Below, piece by piece: positions 1 through 4,966 of a DNA stretch of 7,251 nt (the first letter of the stretch is position 1; each line of letters starts with the position of its first letter). Location of the stretch: assembly GCA_013697265.1 (NCBI GenBank), contig JACCXE010000172.1, forward strand, positions 1 to 7,251, written 5' to 3'. A program made the position numbers and the translations under genes. The notes under the pieces are model-generated. The model did not search any database. It was not told the DNA's origin and worked only from the letters and a program-made list of their open reading frames with translations. The DNA is from Actinomycetota bacterium. Lineage in GTDB: Bacteria; Actinomycetota; Acidimicrobiia; Acidimicrobiales; JACCXE01.

Positions 1-23
1 CCCTTCTTGGGGGTACCGGGCAT
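1..23 (-). CDS. rplQ: 50S ribosomal protein L17, first codons only
   Basis: Only the start of this gene lies in the window. Reading the minus strand from the ATG at 23-21 gives M-P-G-T-P-K-K-G, which resembles the actinobacterial L17 start (M-P-x-P-x-K-G-P). The start lies two bases after the rpoA stop codon, and rplQ is the usual gene after rpoA in bacteria, so position supports the call more than the eight residues do. L17 binds 23S rRNA in the large subunit near the exit tunnel. The rest of the gene lies beyond base 1. Confidence 0.8.
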
Positions 24-25
24 GA

Positions 26-973
26 CTAGAGAATCGTTCGGTTGCCGCGCAGCGCCAGGCCACGCTCGTCGAGCTTGACGAGAACCTCGTCGAGGCTTTT
101 CTGACCGAAGTTCGTGATGGCGAGCAGGTCGTCGGGTGTCTTTTGGATGAGTTCGCCGATCGTGTTCACCTGCGCCCGCTTGAGGCAGTTGCGGGGACGC
201 TCGCTGAGGTCGAGGTCTTCGATCGGCAGGTCCATGTCGGGCGAGCCCGAACCGGCCACCGCGACGTCGCCCAGCTCAAGGCCCTGGGGCGCGTCGCTCA
301 TCTCGGCCACGAGGGTGACGAGCGAACGCAGGGTGTCGCCGGCCGACGCAAGCGCTTCACGCGGCGTGATCGAACCATCGGTCTCGATGTCGAGCACGAG
401 GCGGTCGAAGTTCGTCGACTGCTCGACGCGGGTCGGCTCAACGGTGAATGCCACGCGGCGAACCGGGGCGAAGATCGAGTCGACCGGCAACACGCCGATC
501 GTCGAGCTGCGCTTGTTCTTGTCTGCTGTGACGTAGCCACGACCGCGCTCGACGGTGACGTCGATGGCGAGGCGACCCTTGGCGTTGACCGATGCGATGT
601 GCAGATCGGGATTGAGGATCTCAACACCGGTGATCTGCGACAGGTCGGCGGCGCTGACTTCGGCCGGGCCGCGCACGTCGAGGCGAAGCACGACAGGCTC
701 GTCGACCTCCATGCGAAGTACGAGGTCTTTCAGGTTCAGGATGATGTCGGTGACGTCTTCCTTCACCCCGGTGAGGGTGGTGAACTCGTGGAGGGCGTCG
801 TCAAAACGAACCTGGGTGACGGCGGCGCCGGGAATCGACGACAGCAGGGTGCGCCGCAGCGAGTTACCGAGCGTGTGACCGAAGCCAGGATCGAGCGGGC
901 CGATAGCAAAGCGCTGCCGGTCGTTTTCTTCTTCGCCAACTGCTTCGACGGTGGGGCGCTGAATGATGAGCAT
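26..973 (-). CDS. rpoA: DNA-directed RNA polymerase subunit alpha
   Basis: This 315-residue protein is the RNA polymerase alpha subunit, whose dimer nucleates core enzyme assembly and whose C-terminal domain contacts UP-element DNA and activators. The N-terminal domain (about 1-230) carries the dimerisation motif GFGHTLGNSLRRTLLSSIPG near residues 30-49. A short acidic linker (about 235-255) leads to the C-terminal domain (about 256-310), where R259, N262, C263 and K265 sit in the DNA-binding RPRNCLK motif and G290-K292-S293 in the NFGQKSLDE helix. Length is normal for actinobacteria, whose C-terminal tail is shorter than in E. coli. The ATG at 973 has a GAAGGA ribosome binding site seven bases upstream. 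The gene follows rpsD by 36 bases and precedes rplQ by two, as in the standard alpha operon. Nothing looks damaged. Confidence 0.99.
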   Translation of the reverse strand: MLIIQRPTVEAVGEEENDRQRFAIGPLDPGFGHTLGNSLRRTLLSSIPGAAVTQVRFDDALHEFTTLTGVKEDVTDIILNLKDLVLRMEVDEPVVLRLDVRGPAEVSAADLSQITGVEILNPDLHIASVNAKGRLAIDVTVERGRGYVTADKNKRSSTIGVLPVDSIFAPVRRVAFTVEPTRVEQSTNFDRLVLDIETDGSITPREALASAGDTLRSLVTLVAEMSDAPQGLELGDVAVAGSGSPDMDLPIEDLDLSERPRNCLKRAQVNTIGELIQKTPDDLLAITNFGQKSLDEVLVKLDERGLALRGNRTIL

Positions 974-980
974 GAGGGTG

Positions 981-986
981 TCCTTC
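981..986 (-). promoter_or_regulatory. Ribosome binding site of rpoA
   Basis: GAAGGA reads on the minus strand seven bases before the rpoA ATG, inside the 36-base rpsD-rpoA spacer. This is the largest gap inside the infA-rplQ run, so rpoA has its own independent ribosome binding site rather than relying on stop-start coupling. I see no convincing promoter in the spacer. Confidence 0.75.
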
Positions 987-1009
987 GGACGCTGTGTCGT
1001 TTAAAGCGG

Positions 1010-1636
1010 TTACTTGGAGTACAGCTCGACGATGAGCTGCTCTCGCACGGGCACATCGATGTGCTCGCGCTGGGGAAGATCACGAACCGTGATCTCAAAG
1101 CCTTCGGCGCCGGACTCAAGCCAGCCCGGCATCGTGCGGTCGAGCGTGTCCATGTTGTGGCGGATCACGATCATCGAGCGCGATTTTTCTTTGAGCGAGA
1201 TGACGTCGCCCTTCTTGACGCGGTAACTCGGGATTGTGACTTTTTTGCCGTTGACCAGCACGTGGCCGTGGCGCACGAACTGACGCGACTGATTGCGACT
1301 CGCCGACCAACCGGTGCGGAAGGTGACGTTGTCGAGACGAAGCTCCAGCATGCGCAGCAGGTTCTCGCCGGTGATGCCGGGCGTGCGGTTCGCTTCCTTG
1401 TAGAGGTTGGCGAACTGCTTCTCGAGCACACCGTAAATACGACGAGCCTTCTGCTTCTCGCGCAACTGGCCGAGGTACTCGGAGCCCTGACGCATGCGAT
1501 CGCGGCCGTGCTCACCCGGAGGGTAGGGACGGCGCTCGATCGGGCACTTCATGGTGTCGCACTTGCTGCCCTTGAGGAACAGCTTCATCTTCTCGCGCCG
1601 GCAGAGACGGCAAACGGGGCCTGTATAGCGAGCCAT
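1010..1636 (-). CDS. rpsD: 30S ribosomal protein S4, zinc-binding form
   Basis: The 208-residue product is ribosomal protein S4, a primary 16S rRNA binder that starts assembly of the 30S body and helps set decoding accuracy. It opens MARYTGPVCRLCRRE, and C9, C12, C26 and C31 form the zinc-binding set of the cysteine-rich (C+) S4 class. The S4 RNA-binding domain follows (about 96-160), with LELRLDNVTFRTG and the RQFVRHGHVLVNGKKV turn, and the protein ends in VELYSK. An upstream in-frame ATG at 1669 would add 11 unlike residues and overlap rpsK. I prefer the ATG at 1636 because it gives the family start and has GGAGGG upstream. The gene begins two bases after the rpsK stop. Confidence 0.98.
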   Translation of the reverse strand: MARYTGPVCRLCRREKMKLFLKGSKCDTMKCPIERRPYPPGEHGRDRMRQGSEYLGQLREKQKARRIYGVLEKQFANLYKEANRTPGITGENLLRMLELRLDNVTFRTGWSASRNQSRQFVRHGHVLVNGKKVTIPSYRVKKGDVISLKEKSRSMIVIRHNMDTLDRTMPGWLESGAEGFEITVRDLPQREHIDVPVREQLIVELYSK

Positions 1637-1638
1637 CG

Positions 1639-2037
1639 TTAAACCCTCCGACGCTTCTTGGGGCGACAACCGTTGTGCGGGATCGGGGTGACGTCTTTGA
1701 TGCCGTTCACCTCAAGGCCGGTGTTCATGAGCGAACGAATGGCGGTTTCACGACCCGAACCCGGGCCCTTGACCATGACTTCGACGGTGCGCAGACCGTG
1801 CTCCATCGCCCGACGGGCGCACTGCTCGGCGGCGAGCTGCGCCGCGAACGGCGTGGACTTGCGCGAACCCTTGAAACCGACGTTGCCAGCCGAGGCCCAA
1901 GCCACAACATTGCCCTGGGCGTCGCTGATCGAAACGATCGTGTTGTTGAACGAGCTCTTGATGTGCACCACGCCATGCGTGATGTTCTTGCGTTCCTTCT
2001 TCCGCGGACGACGACCGCCCGGCTTCGGCTTTGCCAT
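1639..2037 (-). CDS. rpsK: 30S ribosomal protein S11
   Basis: The 132-residue product is S11, a platform protein of the small subunit next to the mRNA exit and the E site. The basic N-terminal tail (KPGGRRPRKKERKN) is followed by the conserved core HIKSSFNNTIVSISDAQGNV, then the GFKGSRKSTPFAAQ stretch near 55-68 and the C-terminal signature DVTPIPHNGCRPKKRRRV, which binds rRNA. Length and motifs are normal. Its ATG overlaps the rpsM stop by one base (TAATG), so translation is probably coupled. A weak AAGG lies about ten bases upstream within rpsM. It ends two bases before rpsD. Confidence 0.99.
   Translation of the reverse strand: MAKPKPGGRRPRKKERKNITHGVVHIKSSFNNTIVSISDAQGNVVAWASAGNVGFKGSRKSTPFAAQLAAEQCARRAMEHGLRTVEVMVKGPGSGRETAIRSLMNTGLEVNGIKDVTPIPHNGCRPKKRRRV
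1644..1649 (-). promoter_or_regulatory. Ribosome binding site of rpsD, within the rpsK end
   Basis: GGAGGG on the minus strand lies seven bases before the ATG at 1636 and inside the last codons of rpsK. It decides the rpsD start over the in-frame ATG at 1669, which would lie upstream of this site and has no comparable sequence before it. Confidence 0.8.
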
Positions 2038-2414
2038 TACTTACGAACCTTCTTCTTACCGGCGACGGTCTTCTTCGGGCCCTTACGGGTGCGGGCGTTG
2101 GTGTGGGTACGTTGGCCACGAACCGGCAGGCCGCGGCGGTGACGCAGGCCTTGGTAGCAACCGATCTCCATCTTGCGCTTGATGTCCTGCTGGACCTCGC
2201 GGCGCAGGTCGCCCTCGACCTTGAGGTTCGCGTCGATGTAGGCGCGGAGCTTGTTGACTTCTTCTTCGGTGAGATCACGCACCCGCGTATCGGGGTTCGT
2301 CTCGGTGGCCGCGCAGATCTCCTTGGCCTTGCTCGGACCGACGCCGAACACATAGGTGAGAGAAATGACGAGGCGCTTTTCGCGCGGAATGTCGACGCCA
2401 GCGACGCGGGCCAT
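2037..2414 (-). CDS. rpsM: 30S ribosomal protein S13
   Basis: The 125-residue product is S13, a head protein of the small subunit that contacts S19, the intersubunit bridge to L5 and the P-site tRNA. It starts MARVAGVDIPREKR, includes the helix-turn-helix core (LTYVFGVGPSKAKEI, about 19-33) and the rRNA-binding run RHRRGLPVRGQRTHTNARTR (about 91-110), and ends in a lysine-rich tail that reaches toward tRNA. The ATG at 2414 is three bases after the rpmJ stop, with only a weak purine run (AGGGTTAGG) before it, so coupling to rpmJ is likely. It overlaps rpsK by one base. Nothing is unusual. Confidence 0.99.
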   Translation of the reverse strand: MARVAGVDIPREKRLVISLTYVFGVGPSKAKEICAATETNPDTRVRDLTEEEVNKLRAYIDANLKVEGDLRREVQQDIKRKMEIGCYQGLRHRRGLPVRGQRTHTNARTRKGPKKTVAGKKKVRK

Positions 2415-2417
2415 GGC

Positions 2418-2531
2418 CTAACCCTGCCGCTGCTTGTGACGAGGGTTTTCACAGATGACCTGCACGCGGCCATGGCGGCGGATCACCTTGCACTTCTCGC
2501 ACATTGTCTTGACGCTGGGACGAACCTTCAT
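2418..2531 (-). CDS. rpmJ: 50S ribosomal protein L36, zinc-binding form
   Basis: This 37-residue protein is L36, the smallest large-subunit protein, which binds domain VI of 23S rRNA. It begins MKVRPSVKTMCEKCKVIRRH, and C11, C14, C27 and H32 form the zinc site of the cysteine-containing L36 type. The length of 37 or 38 residues is exactly that of the family. An upstream in-frame ATG at 2609 would add 26 residues running back into infA and is rejected. The chosen ATG has AAGG about five bases upstream in the 13-base spacer after infA. Together with zinc-type S4, it shows the zinc forms are the ones kept in the main operon; no zinc-free paralogue is in the window. Confidence 0.98.
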   Translation of the reverse strand: MKVRPSVKTMCEKCKVIRRHGRVQVICENPRHKQRQG

Positions 2532-2544
2532 ACTTGCCTTGTCT

Positions 2545-2772
2545 TTACCGGTAACGGAACACGATGCGACCCCGGGTGAGGTCATACGGCGTGATTTCAA
2601 CCTGAACACGATCGCCAGGGAGGATCCGGATGCGATGCATACGCATCTTTCCGGAGCTGTGCGCCAGCACGTGATGGCCGTTCTCGAGCTCTACCTTGAA
2701 CACCGCGTTCGGTAGTGGCTCAACAACGGTTCCCTCGAGCGTGATGCCCTCTTCCTTGGCTTTACTTGGCAG
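2545..2772 (-). CDS. infA: Translation initiation factor IF-1, probable CTG start
   Basis: The product is IF-1, a single OB-fold protein that binds the ribosomal A site and assists IF-2 and IF-3 during initiation. The core is unmistakable: LEGTVVEPLPNAVFKVELE, then VLAHSSGKMRMHRIRILPGD and PYDLTRGRIVFRYR at the end. IF-1 is normally 72-73 residues. No ATG, GTG or TTG exists in frame near the expected start. The only in-frame ATG, at 2895, adds 41 residues unlike IF-1 and lies inside a terminator-like hairpin upstream of the likely promoter. A CTG at 2772 gives M-P-S-K-A-K-E-E-G-I-T-L-E-G, 75 residues, and has a perfect AAGGAG six bases before it. I therefore place the start there. It heads the infA-rpmJ-rpsM-rpsK-rpsD-rpoA-rplQ run. 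Identity is near certain; the start is inferred. Confidence 0.96.
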   Translation of the reverse strand: MPSKAKEEGITLEGTVVEPLPNAVFKVELENGHHVLAHSSGKMRMHRIRILPGDRVQVEITPYDLTRGRIVFRYR

Positions 2773-2778
2773 GTCGAA

Positions 2779-2784
2779 CTCCTT
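2779..2784 (-). promoter_or_regulatory. Ribosome binding site of infA, pointing to a CTG start
   Basis: AAGGAG on the minus strand is followed by a six-base spacer (TTCGAC) and then the CTG at 2772. This is the strongest Shine-Dalgarno match in the window and has the ideal distance for that codon. No other start-like codon lies at a usable distance in the infA frame, although an ATC 24 bases further on would give an IF-1 lacking its N-terminal residues. Confidence 0.75.
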
Positions 2785-2845
2785 AGAAAACTTCCGAGAT
2801 TGCTGGCCCGTCGTCGTGCCTAGAGGCGCGCAGGACCGGCCGAAT

Positions 2846-2875
2846 ATCGTAGCGGTTGGCCCGTATGCACGGCAA
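2846..2875 (-). promoter_or_regulatory. Promoter of the infA-rplQ operon
   Basis: On the minus strand a -35-like TTGCCG (2875-2870) and a -10-like TACGAT (2851-2846) are separated by 18 bases, a fair fit to the primary sigma factor consensus. Initiation would fall near 2839, giving a leader of about 65 bases before the infA CTG. The site lies just after a terminator-like hairpin at the end of tlyA, and it is where a restart is needed because infA is cut off from map by oppositely oriented genes. Confidence 0.65.
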
Positions 2876-2893
2876 ATAGCCCGATCCTCGGGC
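2874..2893 (-). terminator. Short intrinsic terminator-like hairpin after tlyA
   Basis: On the minus strand GCCCGA and TCGGGC form a perfect six-base stem around a GGA loop (2893-2879), followed by TATTT. The stem is short and the T run is broken by one A, so termination would be partial at best. Its tail overlaps the -35 element of the infA promoter (from 2875), so end and restart signals are packed together. Confidence 0.5.
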
Positions 2894-2910
2894 ATGGCGC
2901 TGTGTCTTTG

Positions 2911-2934
2911 GCCGGCCCGCCAAGGCGACCCGGC
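2911..2934 (-). terminator. GC-rich hairpin directly after the tlyA stop
   Basis: Three bases after the tlyA TGA, the minus strand folds into GCCGG/CCGGC (2934-2930 with 2915-2911), a G-G mismatch, then a U-G pair and CGC/GCG closing a CTTG loop. There is no T run after it, so on its own it would be a tailless terminator of the kind proposed in actinobacteria, or simply an mRNA 3'-end stabiliser. It forms a tandem with the hairpin at 2893-2879. Confidence 0.4.
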
Positions 2935-2937
2935 GTA

Positions 2938-3657
2938 TCAGCCTGAATGCAACGTGGCGCGGATGAAGTATTCCACGGCTCCGGCGTTTCCGCGCAACGG
3001 CGACTCAACCGTGTTCTCGAGGGTCCAACCCGCCGCAATCACCGCCGATTCGGCCGTTCTGACCGCTTCGGCCAGGTCGTCGGCGCGTGTCGGCAAAACG
3101 GCTGCGTGCAGCTCGAACATGGGCTTGACCAGGGCAAACATCGTGGCGGCCGGGGCAAATGCAACCGCAACCGTCACCCCGGGCACGATGGCGCGCAGCG
3201 GGGAGTACGACACGTCGATTGTGACCACGTCGATCGGATCCGGGATCAATTCGACGCTTAGGTCAGCCGCGTTGGTGTTTTCGAGGTTGACCACCCGTTC
3301 GTCCTGGCGTAGCGATCCCATCAATTGGCCGTGGCCGGCGTCGACGGCGAATACCTTGACCGCGCCCCGGCGCAACATTTCAGTGGTGAAGCCACCGGTC
3401 GACGCGCCGACATCGAGTGCGACCTTCAAGGAGAACTCGTAACCGCCGAGCGCGTCGAGGCCGGCGGCGAGTTTTGCTTCCCCCTTCAGGCCTTTCAAGG
3501 GTTTCACCACGATGCGCGCGTCTTCGCGGACCTGTGACTTCGGATTGGTAACGACGGCGCCATCCACCTGCACCTCGCCCGCGGCAATCGCGGCCTCGGG
3601 GTCGTCGATGTCGGGCCGCTGCTTGGCGAGGACGGCCACAAGCGCCCGGCGAGTCAC
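2938..3657 (-). CDS. tlyA: TlyA-family rRNA 2'-O-methyltransferase
   Basis: The 239-residue protein has an N-terminal S4-like RNA-binding domain (about 1-52, with AAIAAGEVQVDGAVVTNPKS) and an FtsJ-type methyltransferase domain (about 63-239). The SAM-binding motif is LDVGASTGGF at 81-90. Comparing with mycobacterial TlyA from memory, the proposed K-D-K-E tetrad maps to K62, D148, K178 and E229. TlyA enzymes methylate the ribose of C1920 in 23S rRNA and, in some, C1409 in 16S rRNA, which affects capreomycin sensitivity. This protein is shorter than the 268-residue mycobacterial one and deviates at several usual signatures: KGEAKL for RGG.KL, DVSYSPL for DLSFISL, and a shortened loop after VKPMFE. 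The GTG at 3657 is forced, since an in-frame TGA lies 12 bases upstream. No ribosome binding site is visible, so a leaderless mRNA is likely. Confidence 0.88.
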   Translation of the reverse strand: MTRRALVAVLAKQRPDIDDPEAAIAAGEVQVDGAVVTNPKSQVREDARIVVKPLKGLKGEAKLAAGLDALGGYEFSLKVALDVGASTGGFTTEMLRRGAVKVFAVDAGHGQLMGSLRQDERVVNLENTNAADLSVELIPDPIDVVTIDVSYSPLRAIVPGVTVAVAFAPAATMFALVKPMFELHAAVLPTRADDLAEAVRTAESAVIAAGWTLENTVESPLRGNAGAVEYFIRATLHSG

Positions 3658-3672
3658 GGTCGGAGTGTCTCA

Positions 3673-3678
3673 TAGAGT
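3673..3678 (+). promoter_or_regulatory. Putative -10 element for a leaderless scramblase-like gene
   Basis: TAGAGT fits the TAnnnT pattern of actinobacterial -10 elements and ends six bases before the GTG at 3685, so transcription could start on the start codon itself. No Shine-Dalgarno sequence precedes that GTG, and no clear -35 is visible. On the other strand GACACT (3669-3664) holds the corresponding position before the tlyA GTG at 3657. This is a positional argument only. Confidence 0.4.
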
Positions 3679-3684
3679 CATTGC

Positions 3685-4383
3685 GTGCCTGACGACGCAG
3701 ACAAGGTCCCGACCGTGAATCGTGACGCCGACAAGATCCGTCGTGATGTCGACAAGGCCGGCGGCCCTGGTAGTGGCGGCGGCGGCACCGTGTTCACCGA
3801 ACCGGTGCTCGTCGTGAGCCAGAAGGCGAAGATCATCGAGATCAACAACGAGTACGCGATCTTCGATCAGAGTGGGAAGCAGATCGGGGCGGTGCGTCAG
3901 GTGGGTCAGTCCAAGGCGCGCAAGGTGCTCCGCGTGCTCACCTCGGTCGACCAGTTCTTGACCACCAAGCTCGAAGTGGTCGACATACAGGGCAAGGTGC
4001 TGCTCGCGCTCACCCGCCCGGCCAAGATCATGAAGTCCAAGGTCGTAGTGTCCGACGGCGCGGGCAAGGAGATCGGCGTCATAACGCAGCGAAACATGAT
4101 CGGCAAGATCAGGTTCTCCCTGGACGTCGGCGGTCAGTCCCTCGGCTCGATCAACGCCGAGAACTGGCGGGCCTGGAACTTCAATATCCAAGACGCCAAC
4201 GGCACCGAGATCGCCCGCATCAAGAAAACGTTCGAAGGCCTGGCCAAGACGATGTTCACGACGGCCGACAACTACGTCGTGTCGATCCCGGGACAGATCC
4301 ACGACCCGCTGCGCAGCCTCGTGGTTGCGGCGGCGCTCTCAGTCGACACCGCACTGAAGCAAGACAGCCGCGGGCTCAGCTAG
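3685..4383 (+). CDS. Phospholipid scramblase/LURP-one-related protein
   Basis: The 232-residue protein resembles the actinobacterial scramblase-related (LURP-one, tubby-like beta-barrel) family. After a charged, glycine-rich tail (1-35, containing D-x-D-K repeats and GSGGGG) the fold runs as repeated beta hairpins: EINNEYAIFDQSGKQIGAVR (52-71), LEVVDIQGKVLLAL (96-109), VVVSDGAGKEIGVI (120-133) and WNFNIQDANGTEIARIKK (164-181). A hydrophobic C-terminal helix (DPLRSLVVAAALSVDTALKQ, 207-226) would pack in the barrel as in tubby-like proteins. Family function in bacteria is unsettled; scrambling activity should not be assumed. There is no signal peptide. The GTG at 3685 lacks a ribosome binding site; a later GTG at V36 would give just the barrel. 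A membrane protein gene follows after four bases, suggesting co-transcription. Confidence 0.75.
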   Translation: MPDDADKVPTVNRDADKIRRDVDKAGGPGSGGGGTVFTEPVLVVSQKAKIIEINNEYAIFDQSGKQIGAVRQVGQSKARKVLRVLTSVDQFLTTKLEVVDIQGKVLLALTRPAKIMKSKVVVSDGAGKEIGVITQRNMIGKIRFSLDVGGQSLGSINAENWRAWNFNIQDANGTEIARIKKTFEGLAKTMFTTADNYVVSIPGQIHDPLRSLVVAAALSVDTALKQDSRGLS

Positions 4384-4387
4384 CGCG

Positions 4388-4966
4388 ATGCGAGCCGCGC
4401 TGGGCCGACATCCGGTTCTCGCCGCGGTGCTTGGGACCGCGCTCGTCGGCTTCGGAGCATTCGGGCTCGCTACTGGGTCCGAACTCACCGTCTCCTACCT
4501 GCTCATCGTCGGCGTCGGCGCCATCGGCGTGGGCGTCGCCGATGCCCGGGTGTCGTTCACCACGCTCGCGTTATGCGGGCTGGCGTCGTGGGGTGTGGGC
4601 CACCTGGCGGGCGGCATCATCAAACTCGACGGCGACCGCATCCTCTACAACGCGCTATTGCCGGGACGGATTCACTTCGACAACGTGGTGCACTTCGTCG
4701 GATTCGGCTCCGCCGGCCTCGCAGCGTGGGAAGCGCTGCGTCGGCACGTGACTGACACGTTGAGCCCGCGCGGCATCTGGTTCACGGTGTGGCTCTTCGC
4801 CATGGGCGTTGGCGCCTTCAACGAGGTCATCGAGTTCGCAATCACCCACATCGTGGAAGAAACCCAGATCGGCGGCTTCGAGAACACCGGGCGCGACCTC
4901 GTGGCCAACATGCTCGGTGGCGCGGCTGCGGGCGTTATCGCAGCCCGCCGGAGGGTCTCGACTTAG
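4388..4966 (+). CDS. Multi-pass membrane protein, DUF2238/VanZ-like
   Basis: The 192-residue protein is predicted to have about six membrane segments (near 9-28, 34-52, 57-76, 98-117, 131-151 and 168-186). Conserved-looking polar residues sit at the membrane edges: FDNVVHFVGFG (97-107, D98 and H102), FNEVIEFAITH (144-154, E146 and E149) and ENTGRDLVANMLGG (165-178, D170 and N174). The spacing of D..GH-like, E..E and D.N motifs recalls DUF2238 and VanZ-like proteins, but I cannot confirm membership and the biochemical role is unknown. The ATG at 4388 is four bases after the upstream stop, with no ribosome binding site, so coupling to the scramblase-related gene is likely; together they may act at the membrane. 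Its stop codon overlaps that of the opposing transglutaminase-like gene. Confidence 0.7.
   Translation: MRAALGRHPVLAAVLGTALVGFGAFGLATGSELTVSYLLIVGVGAIGVGVADARVSFTTLALCGLASWGVGHLAGGIIKLDGDRILYNALLPGRIHFDNVVHFVGFGSAGLAAWEALRRHVTDTLSPRGIWFTVWLFAMGVGAFNEVIEFAITHIVEETQIGGFENTGRDLVANMLGGAAAGVIAARRRVST
4924..4945. repeat. Inverted repeat at the convergent junction
   Basis: GGCTGCG (4924-4930) and CGCAGCC (4939-4945) are perfect inverted copies around an eight-base loop. The site lies in the last codons of the membrane protein gene and 18 bases past the stop of the opposing transglutaminase-like gene. An alternative pairing of GCGGGC (4928-4933) with GCCCGC (4943-4948) competes with it. It could help end transcription from one or both sides, but has no T run on either strand and may be chance in GC-rich coding sequence. 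Confidence 0.35.

Noticed and set aside
143..1642. A 499-codon open frame on the plus strand, antisense to rpoA and rpsD
   Set aside because: It lies opposite two certain genes in a GC-rich genome where antisense frames are often open by codon bias. Its translation is low in recognisable motifs and it has no plausible start signals.
1637..1669. Longer rpsD from the ATG at 1669
   Set aside because: The added residues are absent from S4 and the GGAGGG ribosome binding site lies downstream of that ATG.
2031..2579. Plus-strand open frame of 182 codons opposite rpsM and rpmJ
   Set aside because: It is the reverse complement of two conserved ribosomal genes and shows no family features of its own.
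2773..2895. N-terminal extension of infA from the ATG at 2895
   Set aside because: The 41 added residues do not resemble IF-1, the ATG lies in a terminator-like hairpin upstream of the likely promoter, and it has no ribosome binding site.
3670..4302. Minus-strand open frame of 210 codons opposite the scramblase-related gene
   Set aside because: Rich in D, H, L and R as typical of antisense translation of GC-rich genes; the plus-strand product has a clear family resemblance.
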